From Ephydatia muelleri (taxonomy: Eukaryota; Porifera; Demospongiae; Spongillida; Spongillidae): a DNA stretch of 64,000 nt. The notes below the pieces were generated by a model. That model did no database searches, was not told the origin of the DNA, and saw only the letters and a list, made by a program, of their open reading frames with translations. The position numbers and the translations under genes were made by a program. How positions within the stretch are numbered: the stretch's first letter is position 1; each line of letters starts with the position of its first letter. The stretch is from contig JABACO010000107.1 in the NCBI GenBank assembly GCA_013339895.1, positions 1-64,000 of the forward strand, written 5' to 3'. Of the stretch, positions 34,874 through 46,319 are shown one piece after another.

Positions 34874-36049
34874 TTGTACACCATGTTCAAGATGTTGAAG
34901 GTGGGCAGTGTTATAGGCTTAGGTGGCTGTGTGTCTGTCATTGCGTTTAACTCCAGTGAGTACTGGAGAATGGCTCGAAACATTCAGCGCGGGAAATTGT
35001 TCTTACCTGACCAAAAACACCTGGACCCCGCTCTCTGTCAATTTCCTCTCGCTGATGTAAGGAATGCAATAAATAAAGCAGACTCCTTCTGTGGACTCGT
35101 TGGACTAAAGGCAATCGGAAAAACAAGCACTCTCGAGTTGATCGCAAAGGAACAACCAAATGTTGTATACTTGGAGATGAAGGCGAGTGGCAATGTATGC
35201 CATGCGTTGTATATGAACCTTTGAAGAAATCCACTTACCATTTACCGTGGCCTTTGGATCTAGTGCGCTTCGATTCATCCCTTACTACCGAAGATCGCTT
35301 AATCAAAGTTTTCAGATATGTAAAGAAGAGCTCGGGCACCCCGGTAACAGCTGTAATCGACGTCCAGCCAGACCACCGCTCAATCCTAAGCAATCTACCT
35401 TCCACCCATGTACAGTCTACATCACCTGTGGAGATTTATCCTCGTGTTGTGATTCCTTCATACTCATTCGATCCTGACGCAAGAGAGTTTACTCGCCAAG
35501 TCAAACGTCTTGTTAATTCGGGTGTAATGCGATGCTTATTTGCCGCTTCGGAAGGAGCTAGCTTTCAGGTGGAACACGCTCGTGAACCCCGTCTTAAACT
35601 GTTTATAGCATACGAGCTCTCAATGCCTTCTGCTGAAAAGTATCTTCAAAAAATGTACAGTCTACCTGTTGACGCAGATATGAAAGACATGCATGTTGAC
35701 TCGCCTACCACGTACATTTGCTACTTTGAATGAATTTGCCACAGCATCTGACAAGAAAGCATTCGTTGATTCTGCTTTCGATGAATTAGTGGGGAAGGTA
35801 CAACGCACCCTCTTAATGAGTGGCAAAGCTGAGAAAATTTATCGTATAGCACTTGAACGTGAAATTCAGCTGACAGACTTACAACAGCTGCCATTTTCTG
35901 AAGCTGATTTTGACAAAGTGTTTGTGGCTACCAATGTGTTTACCTTGACTGCAGGAGGTTACAAATACAGGTTCCAGTTTGAAGCTACTGCATGGTGTTG
36001 CTGCAAGGCAGGTTTTGACAGCAAAGGATGGCTAACTTGGCCCTTTTAA
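34874..36049 (+). pseudogene. P-loop NTPase (STAND/archaeal-ATPase-like), frame broken twice
   Basis: Three overlapping frames read as one ~390-residue protein. The first (34,874-~35,194) has a hydrophobic N-terminal segment (VGSVIGLGGCVSVIAF), a likely membrane anchor, then Walker A GLKAIGKTST. The second (~35,200-35,730) has a Walker B-like strand VTAVIDV and CLFAASEGAS, a sensor-like segment. The third (~35,735-36,049) holds the C-terminal part (KAEKIYRIALEREIQL). The frame shifts near 35,195 and again near 35,735, and the second shift restores the original frame. A 32-bp GT-AG intron at 35,195-35,226 would fix the first shift but is implausibly short. Most likely a recent pseudogene or sequence error. 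Function unknown beyond ATP binding. Confidence 0.6.
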
Positions 36050-36479
36050 CAATATCAATGTTGTGTAATGATTCAAATCGAGGCAGTGCCGTATCATGAA
36101 ATCATTCAAACGCGACCCGCGTATAACTCGCGAACCGAGAAACGGATAGTGTAGCTCTATCGAACCAGAATGGAAAGACGATCATTTTCGTGTTTTGTTC
36201 AAAGGAGGAGACGCCACGCAAATACTGGCGCAGGCCGTTGCGCAGATTCCCGTATAAAACGCGAGTGCACGGCGGTTTGCTCAGGCCCTCCGCCCCTAAA
36301 AATTGAAATGGTTTAAATGCCCCATAGCAACGAACATGACAGTTTTCAAGCCTTTAGAAAATCCGCCATTTTGGCGTCTTTTGGGGGTTGGAACTATTGC
36401 AAGTGGATGTTTATTATTTTGACAGAATGTTATCTCGCATATTAAACACTCGAAAGTGAGCTGCATCACATAGCTAAAT

Positions 36480-37790
36480 ATTCTTTACTTTCTTAGCTGG
36501 AGGAGGGATGGCAGCTACCAGTTGTAGTTCAATGCTTAATAGATGTTCTTTAACTATGCACAGCAGATTGGAGCAAATACCAAGCCAAGTCTATTAAACT
36601 TGGCATGAATCAATTCAGCCCCCTGTTCTCCCAAAAGGCCGAAGCCAGCATGGTAGGTATTTGCCCACTGTACTGCTTGATCCTCCAGGAGATGCATTTT
36701 AATGGTGACTGTTGCTTCAGGGTATGGTAAAAGGCCAGAATAGCCTTGGAATCCACCTTCACTGGCTGGTATAAACCTTCATGCCAGGTAAGCCTGCCAG
36801 CATTGCAACCATGCTTTTAAAAGTAAGAGCATTTGTATTTCACTCTTACCTTTCATTTTCATTTAAGAAGTGGACAACCTTATCCACCAGATGGGGAACG
36901 TAAACTAAAGGAGCTCCTTTGATTTCATCTCCACCTGGAAATGTAAAGGGGGCAACTTTCCTTTGAGGTTATCACCCACAATGTGGCTGGAGATGCGACA
37001 CATCCTTTCCTCACCAGCCAGATGAATTCAAGCCACCTGAAAAATCAGTGAGTTACCTTTGCTGCATACATTTATGATATCATAACGTCTTAGAAGTCTC
37101 AATTTATTCCAAGGTACTGAGTATAGCAAGACCAGCCTTTATTGCCAATACCTGAGCTGGACCAATCTCAATGGATGATGAGATGCTTGCAGTAGCTAGC
37201 CAACAAACATTGTCGCTCTTCATCACTGAAGGTGAGAACTTCTGTTTGGACGAGGGCAGATGCTTCTCCACTGACAATACTTCGTATTCTCTGCATTTCA
37301 GAGCAGCTGGTCCTTGAGCAGGCGGCTGTGGTTTATTGCTTGGCTTTGGTGACTTGCATGAATGTCATTGGCTAAGGTGAGGGTGATATTATGTAACCTC
37401 AGTACCAGTCAAAACACTTCCTTCCTGTAGCAAGCTGTACAACACCTTTTGTCGGAAACTGGTAGAGATGGCTCTCTTCAGTAGCTCAGCAGCTTGCCTC
37501 TCCTCCTCAGGTGTAAGTGATGGTACACACTCATGCCATTCATAATCACCACTTCTAATGTCCCTGTTGAAACCAGCACAATGTCTTCTAACATCTGATA
37601 GCAGCAGAGGAGTATTGCATTTGATGCTGGTCTGACATGTGACGGATCATCGTCTGAGCAACAGGGACAACTCACAGCGCCAGATGCTGCTATGCACTCT
37701 GTGAGGCACTTGGTGCATACCAGTGAACTGCACACATCAATTCTAGTGGCTGTGAAAAAACGTTGGAACACAGGCACACTTCAACTTCTC
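36480..37790 (-). pseudogene. RAG1-N-terminal-like mobile-element ORF, RING to C-terminal part
   Basis: Minus-strand coding remnants in order. 37,478-37,777 encodes a RING-like knuckle CSSLVCTKCLTECIAASG with SCPCC, followed by PSHVRPASNAILLCCYQMLE, arranged like the RING and following helix of RAG1. About 37,430-37,500 has TPEEERQAAELLKRAI. About 37,180-37,260 has EVLTFSDEERQCLLASYCKH. About 36,600-36,760 has MHLLEDQAVQWANTYHAGF, GLLGEQGAELIHAKFN, a motif of repeat-derived proteins I recall from cnidarians and sponges. Stops and shifts interrupt it. Such N-RAG-type elements encode a protein similar to the N-terminal part of RAG1. The link to RAG1 rests on motif spacing by eye. Confidence 0.55.
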
Positions 37791-38044
37791 TAAGATCAAC
37801 AGGTTGTTCACGCTGGCCAAAGGTGGACTAGGCTCATGCAATAAGCTGGTGGAGAGACAATCTTCTGAAGAGGAGCTATTAGTGCATTAGGTGCCTGGCG
37901 AACGCTTTCTACTTTTGGCTTTTCATGTGTCCACCCACCCACATGCACGGAAGTGCTCACACCATGATATCATACTATTGTATTGTTCACAAGTACATTG
38001 TTGTACCTTGCATTGATGAAATGTATGTACACAGATGTGTATTG

Positions 38045-38054
38045 ATCATACCTC

Positions 38055-38129
<75 letters not shown>

Positions 38130-38130
38130 A
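38045..38130. repeat. TG microsatellite
   Basis: (TG)n with two ttt-type interruptions. Confidence 0.95.
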
Positions 38131-38611
38131 CATGCATGCGGGCATTAGTTGGTATGACGGGCTACATGTAGCTTGCAGTCATGACTTCTAAAACAATTAC
38201 GTAATAGCTGAGGTAACTCTCTTAATTAGAATCCCGACAGTTAATGTAAGCAGTCTGCCCGCGTTATCGAATTATGGGGACACCTAAATAAGCAATGATT
38301 CATAGCTGTAAAAGTCTACAGTTCCGAGGTGTTACTTTCTACTATTCCGAGCCGGTACTGTATATCAACCACATACAGTACTGCTTAAGAATCTTGATGC
38401 CATCAGAGTATATGGAAAAGGCACTGCTAAAGACTGATATTCTTCCGTCAAACTCATGCAGGTTTGAAAATTACAATTTCCCTGACCTTCTATGACCTTT
38501 AAAACATTTTACTTTGTACGTGACATCTGGCACATGTACATCAAAAGAAACAGATTCATTGCTGTGGTAGCATGGATGGAAAGTAATAGTGTTTTTATAA
38601 TATTTCAGACC

Positions 38612-38657
38612 TCTTGAAGATGATGAAGGCAATGAAATGGTGTATGAGCCAGAAGGT
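38612..38657 (+). CDS. Possible small exon, unknown
   Basis: An atttcag acceptor, an open run PLEDDEGNEMVYEPE, then a gtattt donor. Acidic. It could belong with the run SELPRPEYNDKIEVQSQL at 41,626-41,711, but this is not demonstrated. Confidence 0.2.
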
Positions 38658-38705
38658 ATTTATGAATTGTACCTAGCTTGCTATTGTAGTGCAGGGCTGA
38701 ATATG

Positions 38706-40080
38706 TGTTACTTACATATTGTTTTGTTTGCTATATGGTCATTGTGGTTATGTCACTGCATGGCTGGGATGCATGAGTAGCACCATCTTGTGGCATATTG
38801 CACATCAAACCTATATTATCACAGATTGTGTGTCTGTGTGTGTGCTTGTGCATGTGATTGTGTGTGTGGGTGTGTATTTGTGCATGTTTGTGTATGTGTT
38901 GCGTGTTTACATGTGCGGTATGTAGTGTTGTATGTTTGATGATGTATCACAGTGGGGTGTGTGAGTGTGATGTGTGTGTATGAGTGGTGTATGTGTGTGG
39001 TCTGTAGTGTGGTGTGTGTGGTGTTCAGTGTGGTATTTTAGGTGGTGTATGTGAGTGGTGTGTGGTGTGTGTGAATGATGTGTGGTATGTGTGTGTGTGA
39101 GAGGTGTGTGTGGGTGTGTTGCCTATGTAATCAATTCTGGGTGTGGATTAATTGAACTTGAATTTAATTTACAGGTGCCAGAAGTAACTTCAAAACAGTT
39201 CCTTTTAGAAAGTCTACCATTGATTTCCTTTGCTTGTCTGCACTTAGACATACACATGTGATGCATCAAATTGACAAACACCTCTTTACATATGTATAGG
39301 ACAGAACCATAGTATGCCTTGTATGCTCAAACCACACACCTCCTCCCCTTCTGGCTCTGGCCTGGTAGCATCTACAGACATGTACTGTGTTGGTCGGATG
39401 CTCAGTTCTACATAGGGGCAGCCAGAGCCAGCAGAGCTTCATTGGCATGGCGGGATCGATAAGATTAGAGCATGATGATTACACATTTTCATTCCACTGA
39501 AACACAATTTGTATTTCGAAACCCAGTTTCCTTTATAGGTTTTGTACACATACAGATCACTGTTGTAAGAACCATACAATGACTGTGAGCTTTTACATGA
39601 CAGTTGAGAGGTCAATTCTCATGTGCTAGACATACATTTTGAAAGTTTTGTCCAGTCCAATATGACTCCTGTCAGATTATTGATGTAGAGAACAACGGTA
39701 GAAGCATACATCAGCTGTAAAGATCGATCATATTGGGATTCCGTTCAGTTGCCCGTTTTCCCAACGTAAAAAAAAAGAAATAGCCAGGTAGTCAGCACGA
39801 TAATCCTGTGAGCTCACAAAACTGTGCTATACCAGACTTGCTGCACTGGATATTGAGCTCACGTGATTCTGAAGTATCACGAGTGCCTTATATACACCTG
39901 ATCGGCATGCACTTGCGCATCTATTTATGCACAATCTCCTCATCTAACAACGTGCTCTTAGAATAGCCTTTTTAAGGCCAAATTTATGCTCCGTTTGCTA
40001 TCCTTTGGTTCACACAGGGAGTAGCTACAGAGGTAAAGCATTAGCAGTTACACAGATGTCTTCCACTTAAGTATCATGTA
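38706..40080. repeat. Dispersed 1.4-kb repeat, copy 2
   Basis: Direct copy of 25,027-26,506. The TG satellite (38,828-39,120) has diverged. The inner segment 39,512-39,690 reads in reverse orientation compared with copy 1. Its tail (39,888-39,955) is also inverted just downstream at 40,088-40,175, giving a local hairpin. It separates the two RAG1-like fragments. Confidence 0.8.
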
Positions 40081-40329
40081 TGTGCATAGCACATTGTTAG
40101 ATGAGGAGATTGTGCATAAATAGATGCGCACAAGTGCACACCAATCACTACCAGAGGAGGTGTATATAAGGCACTCTTAATACTTTGTTCAGTGCAGTTT
40201 GAGCAAGTGATTTGCGTGAGTGTGAAGGAGATGCTACGACAATACAGTTACAGTACGTCTAGAGTGATACACACATGTAAACCAAAGGAGTTCCTCTAAG
40301 CTCCTCACCACCAGAAGAAGGAAATGAAA

Positions 40330-40735
40330 GAGAACCACCTAGCAGCAAGGACACACTGTGTTTGATGCTGCTACCCGCTCCACCTTACACATTGTGCAGG
40401 TCAGCTTACTTGACAGAATGTTTAAACACACTTCACACTTCCAACTCATTCCGGACAGTCCTATTGGTTTAGCTTGGGTAGGGCTCATGTGAGAGGACTG
40501 GAGGAGGGGCAATCTTGCGTTCCTCATGACCCTTTGCACTGACATTGAATATTTTGCTGACAAAGCATACAGTATGCACCTTACACTCTTCATTTGTGCC
40601 GAAGGACGGATGAGTGCACAATTGGTGTGCACTGGTGCCCTAGCACTGGTGCCCTAGCATTGATAAATCTCTGCATTGAATGATGACAGTTGTGGCAGAA
40701 GCGTTCAGGGTGCATTTGAACTATTATCAGTAAGG
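40330..40735 (-). pseudogene. RAG1-N-terminal-like fragment, zinc-finger part
   Basis: The minus strand from 40,735 encodes MHPERFCHNCHHSMQRF, which resembles the IHPxxFCHNCW... zinc site of the RAG1 N-terminal region. After ~90 residues with shifts comes WKCEVCLNILSSKLTCTMC and VAASNTVCPCC (40,339-40,450), a RING-like cluster matching that at 37,650. A 14-bp tandem duplication (gctagggcaccagt) at about 40,635-40,662 contributes to frame loss. It is upstream of and on the same strand as the 36,480-37,790 fragment, but the RING overlap indicates a separate copy. Confidence 0.5.
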
Positions 40736-40759
40736 ATGGATTTTGATGTTAAATGCAAT

Positions 40760-43090
40760 TTGCACATCAGCTGCAAATGTCATAGCACTCCTTTCTTTAT
40801 CAGCCTTTGTTCACACACTCTGTAGGTAGTTGCTTCATGTCCTAATCAATGGTTCATGTATTCATGCAATTACCACAACATGCAATTAACTATTCATAAG
40901 ATACACTTGAGAGTTTTTCCTGAAGACAAACAATACAGCGCTAGATGTGGTCCGTCAAATCTTTTGCTGGCATGCTAGTCTTACCTCCTAATGTTGTGCA
41001 TGAGGACCACAGTATCGGATCTTGTACCTGTCCTTCCAAAATTCGTGCCGCAGGGCGTTATACACACGGCTTGCACATACAGTTGGTACGCAATTTGAAG
41101 AGCGTGTGCTCATCAGGTGTTGTATTATACGTTACTTTGATGTACATTTTTACTGCTGTTCTGAGATGTTGTGAGCTTTGAAACATAGGGTGTCTGTAAT
41201 GAGGAATTATTTAGATAGGTATTGTAATTATAAACTTAGTTTCCAGCAGCATACTAAGGTTTTATCAAGCAGTCACAAGCAAATCAAGGTAAAGAAGCCA
41301 CCTTATGTCAACAAAGCATATCTGATAGATAACCTCTAGCCAAGTAGTGAAGTTATTCATTACATAGCTAGCAGTCACCTGACCATCATAAAAAGCCATG
41401 ACCTTAGCTTAGCATCAGTGATGTATATGGCTTCAACAATCAACAGTTTGGGCAGGCGTTATTCATATGCTTTGGAATAGGGGATTGTTATGTACTAGGG
41501 GGATTTGTTATGCAGGCTCTTGCTAAATTTTTTATTCTTACTGTCAAAATGCCAGTGTAAACCTCCTGTCACATGCAAATATTGTCCCGTCATTTTCTCC
41601 TTGTTTTTTTTTTTTAAATTCCAGAGTGAACTCCCGCGGCCTGAGTATAATGATAAAATTGAGGTACAGAGTCAATTGTGCAGTGAATCACCAGAACAGT
41701 ACTTAAAGTGACAAGTTTCATGTGCGCAGCTACAATCAGTCATTTTTGTACCTTTGGCCTACATGCAATTTCTCCAATTAGTACACAGCATCTCCTTGGC
41801 AATAGTATATAGGCAATGTAAAACTAAGGTTTCTTTTTTGTTCACATATGGAGAAATGAACGGTCACGAAAGTTGCGGTTTGTAAATTTTTGGATTTCAT
41901 TCCGCGGTACGTTCCATAGAGAATGTATGGCGTTTATACAAACTTGATTATTATTTAATTAAATAACGGACCTGCAACTTTTGCTACCCACTAATACTAC
42001 TCTATATGATGTTCAAATGTAGGCAATTTCAAATTTTGTATCTCATACCGTTCAAAATTCTGGGACCATTTCTGAAAATATGATATTCCATAGACTTGTA
42101 CACAAAATGGAAAAAAATCATGCTAATTAAGATATTCCATTAGTTATAACTAATGAACAGAGGGGGTTAGAACTTTTGCCACCCTCTAAAACTATTCTAA
42201 AACTATCCAAATAATATAATATATGAAAAAAAGTGAATGTTGTCGTGAAGAATTTGGGGACCATTTTTAAAAATAGTAAATGGGTTTTGGTGCAATAAGG
42301 CGCCATTTTTAAATGGCGTTTCTATGGGTTGCCATAGATATTGGCTAACGTGAGACCTCTAACTTGGACACGCCCATCTAGGGCAATTCTGCGATGAGGC
42401 AGAGGGCGAGGTGGGCCAGGGGGCGGGGTAGACAGGGGGAAATGAGCGTATAAACATAACTACATGGAATACTAAAAGCTTCGAGTCTGTCACCGAGTAG
42501 ACTGATCGTTGTCTTGAAATTAGAATGATAGTGTAGGCTCGACCGGCTGCTCAGATATCTACGTACGCTGGCAACACTTCGTATATCAAATTTTTATGTT
42601 AGCGGATCCTATAGGCCTACACGTAGCTGAATCGAGTGTCTGAGAAACAAACCAGCAGCCAAATGGATCACATGTACATGTACATGCGACACCTCCAGTT
42701 ATCAAACTAACACAACAGCAACGCTAATATTTTGCAGATTCGAGGTGAGAAACTTTAAGCGTAGTTGTGTGGTTCCATCCACGTACTCGATATCGATGTG
42801 TTGACAGTGTGATTCTGTGATTAGTTAGGTTCGAATCGGATGTAATAATAGTGCCCTTCACAAAGGGAGCATTTATTAGAAATAATGTATTACGCTGTTG
42901 TAGTATAGTTTAGCAGTAGCATATCGATTATGTATTGCGAATAAATTGTAAAAACTGTATATTTTGCCTCCAACACATGTGTATGCTTTTACTGTATGGT
43001 GCATGTATACGTATGGTGCTTGTGACGTAATGCATGTACCAGTGTAAGTGTATACCCTTATAACTGATCTAGGTGTGTAAGTAAGGAGGA
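40760..43090. other. Mostly unassigned; one possible terminal exon
   Basis: At 41,626-41,711 a ttccag acceptor precedes SELPRPEYNDKIEVQSQLCS ending EQYLK and a stop, a possible last exon. The rest (41,830-42,480) has AT-rich non-coding sequence with short internal similarities but no recognisable gene. Confidence 0.3.
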
Positions 43091-43099
43091 AAAAGCTAC

Positions 43100-43171
43100 A
43101 ATGCAAGTGTGTGTGTGTGTGTGTGCGTGTGTGTGCGTGTGTGTGTGTGTGTGCATGTGTGTGTGTGTGTG

Positions 43172-43260
<89 letters not shown>
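43100..43260. repeat. TG microsatellite
   Basis: Long (TG)n, interrupted by c and ca steps in its first 80 bases. Confidence 0.95.
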
Positions 43261-43464
43261 TATGCTTCTGCGGGCAATCACATACATGTATGTGCAGAGT
43301 TTAAACTCTTCCAGAACTACTTTTGAACCCACCTATGGTTGCATTTTACCCATGCATAGGAAGAAGGACCAATGTGACTGATCATACATGTATATATTCA
43401 GTCCCATTGGTCCAGGAATGGATATTTAGTTACGAGGATCTATGTTGAAAGCAATAGGGGGTGG

Positions 43465-43645
43465 TGTTTCGGAATATAATTGGTGATGGGGCAAAAATAA
43501 GTTTTCCCTTCGTACCATTACATGGCATGCCACGCTGTTATAGTAAATGGTGCAGACCAGCCCGATTAATTGGTTAATTGGCTGAATGGCAAGTTACAAT
43601 GGCATGTGTAAATCAGAGGGTCAGTAAATCCCTTGTAATGGTGTG
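43465..43645. repeat. Dispersed repeat D1, copy 2
   Basis: Diverged copy of 31,217-31,400, sharing tttcggaatata, ggcaaaaataag, catggcatgccacgc and gaccagcccgattaatt. Confidence 0.6.
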
Positions 43646-43649
43646 CATC

Positions 43650-45000
43650 TTGTTAATGTAACATCTGTAGCAACTGAATGTCTTGAAACTATGAGGGTTA
43701 CTGATAGATGTTGCGTGTTGCCTACTCAATCCTTCCTGTCTCTCTCTCTCAACCCCCCCCCCCCCAGGCTTCTACTGATTACATTATGTCATTAGTAATT
43801 TAAAAACATACAGGCTACACATATAAAGGATGGCGAGAACTGGACAGGATGAAGAAGCAGCGAATCATGATGCCAGTTGGTAGAATGCAGCCATTGCTTC
43901 CATCACCTCCAAGCTCTCATAGGACTTGGTGTCATTGAACTCATTTTTCTTTGTTTCTGTCAGTCACTGTAATCTGAACAAAACAATGCTTGCAATGGGA
44001 TTTCAGCTTCCCACTTCATAAGCTGAGACATGCTGTGTGTGTGTGTGTGTGTGTGTGCACATAGCCCTCCTCTGATCCTATCTTAATTTGGATATTTATA
44101 CAAGGAACAAAGGCACAATGTCATGAATTTTGTTGTGTGGCAAGACCTTTGCCCCATGCATGCAACATACATACATACATGTATATGTATGATACCTCCA
44201 TAAAGTGAACAACTTCATGCACATGGTATTTGTGTAGGGGTTATTTGTGGGTGCAAGGGTCAAGCATTTTAATAAAAGATGATGGTGCAGGGACTGATAC
44301 AGATAGAGGCAGCAAAAACTGTTAGTCATTTTGCAACCACCCCCATGATGGGTGTGGCCTTAGGAAGAACAGTATCAAGTTTTTGAGGGGTGACTCTTTC
44401 ATTGTAAGGGCATCCTGTTCAGCTGATCCTGACAAGAGAGTACATTCAATTTCAGTGATGGATCCAGGATTTCCAGTTTGTGGGAGGGGGTGGGAGGACA
44501 AATGACCCATGCCCACGTCCTGCTCCAGCTGGGGTATGGGGGACTGGCTGTAAGCTCCTCCATAGGGTCTAGGGAAGAGCACATTACATTGTACTTCTAC
44601 ATCAACCAATATTTCAACAAGTCAAAGAGTGTACATGGAAGCGCTTGTGCTTACAGTACATGTACACAGATAAAGCCCATTACATAGAGGTGTAGCTCCT
44701 CCCATGGATGTGAAATAAAATAACACGGGCATTACCACTTACACACACACACACACACCCTCACAAGTAGTCCAATCTTCATGTACACTTACTATCTGCC
44801 AATCAAGTGAAGGTCAGCTCACAAGATGCTTTGATTGTATTCATTTTAGCCAGGACAATGGTTGTGTACACCTTGGACTGCCCTTGTGGGTTTTGTGGTA
44901 GCAGTCAGGCCCCAAGGCCAACATAAACAACAGTACCTAGGGATATAGAAGGCCAACAGTATACTATATCAACGCTAATACACTACACATCTGTATCTGT
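43650..45000. other. Unassigned, short repeats only
   Basis: Contains a poly-C tract at 43,755-43,767 and a short TG run at 44,034-44,057. A ggatccaggatttcc motif at 44,460 resembles the ends of dispersed repeats here (compare 48,410 and 63,515). No convincing gene. Confidence 0.35.
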
Positions 45001-45419
45001 ACTGACTTGTTGGAGTCATGAATGTTTGGGGGCAGTATGCTCCACTAGCAGAGAGGGGAGTTGTAGAAGGATGCACATGGGGTCCTGGGGAAGAGTGCTA
45101 AGGTATGACAGTATAAGGTCTAGGCATATTGAGTGAAGTACTCACAGAGGAGGAGCCAAAGGACTTGTCAGGTTAATGATCTTATTAATAAATAAGCTGA
45201 TGACAATGTCATTAGTGTCTGACTCAGGATCAGGGGGTCCCCCAGGAGGGCTGTCCTCCTCATGCTGAGAAGGTTGGAATCACAATGTACTGGAGGAGCA
45301 AGGGAAAGTGAGGAGGTGAAGGTGAAGGGAGGTAAGAGGGAGGGAGGGAGGATAAATGGTATGTGTAATTTTGCCAGAGATGTCCCTGCTGGTGTACATG
45401 TACATGACTACAGGAGGAC

Positions 45420-45545
45420 AGGAAAGAGGGAGTGAGGGAGGGAAGGAGGGAAGGAGGGAGGGAGGAGGAAGGGAGGAGGAAGGGAGGGAGGAAGTGAGGG
45501 AGTAGGTGAGACAGGAGAGAAAGAAAGGAAAGAGGAGAGATGGAT
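45420..45545. repeat. GGGA/GGA purine-rich tract
   Basis: Runs of ggaggga and gaaggag units. Long proline/serine/leucine frames on the minus strand here are artefacts. Confidence 0.9.
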
Positions 45546-45569
45546 AAGAGCAAAGAAAGATGGAACACA

Positions 45570-46265
45570 AACTAAGTGATTGAAGTGTACACAATGTACC
45601 TGGGCAGGCTGGCTGCAGCACTGATGACGCCCAACACCACGTTCCAACTGGAGTGCAGTGCCTGTGGGCGTGACTGGAGGACCTGTCCAACAGATAACGT
45701 ACTGAGCACAGATCATATACATGTACCATGCACACTGTTATTTGCGCATGTTGCACACAGTAGCAGAGAAGACATACATGTACATGTACAAAGTGAAGAG
45801 GAGGAGGCCGGTGGTGTCGTAGCTGATCACAGTAAGGGGCAGGACACCCGCCAGAGCACCATTGCAATACAAACTGAAGTTGATGAGGATGCCATTACTG
45901 TGAGTTGGCAAGTCCCAAGACACAATGATGTAGGTGGAGCCCACATTCTGCACCACCGACACAGCATCAAATCCATCCAGTGCTGGGGGAAGGAGGGGGA
46001 AGAGGATGACATCACATAACGAGATTGCACACAATGACATCACACATACATGTACATGTATCATAGATTATCTATGCATGTATATACAGTCAGTGACACA
46101 CACATACACACGCACACACATACACACACACACATGCACACACACACACATGCACACACACACACATACCCAACATGCCTGCTTCTCCTGTTGTGATATT
46201 CACGTATACGATGTAACTGACTACGCCGCTGGACACAGCTATGGACATGTACATGTAGCCCACTT
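45570..46265 (-). CDS. Fibronectin type III protein, partial exons
   Basis: The minus-strand exon at about 45,803-45,987 encodes an FN3 sandwich core: ALDGFDAVSVVQNVG, then IIVSWDLPTHSNGILINFSL and YCNGALAGVLP, with the conserved Trp and the NGxIxxFSLYxNG turn. It is flanked by cccccag and a gtacat donor. An upstream exon at about 46,169-46,258 (SIAVSSGVVSYIVYVNITTG) also looks like an FN3 strand pair. A downstream exon at about 45,601-45,708 is bounded by ctcag and gtacat. FN3 arrays of this style occur in large extracellular proteins such as usherin. Only a fragment is visible and linkage of exons is inferred. Confidence 0.5.
46095..46170. repeat. CA microsatellite
   Basis: (CA)n with tg and ta interruptions in an intron of the FN3 gene. 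Confidence 0.9.
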
Positions 46266-46319
46266 GGGGAGAGGGGGGGGGGGGCTACGCTACTAAATTC
46301 ACACAGTATACTCACCAAA

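Noticed and set aside
35195-35226. 32-bp GT-AG intron restoring the NTPase frame
   Set aside because: It fits the frame but is much shorter than other introns in this window (about 60 bp or more), and no similar intron explains the second shift. Kept only as an alternative.
45260-45867. Serine/proline/leucine-rich minus-strand ORFs
   Set aside because: They translate the GGGA/GGA purine tract. Only the FN3 exon nearby has domain character.
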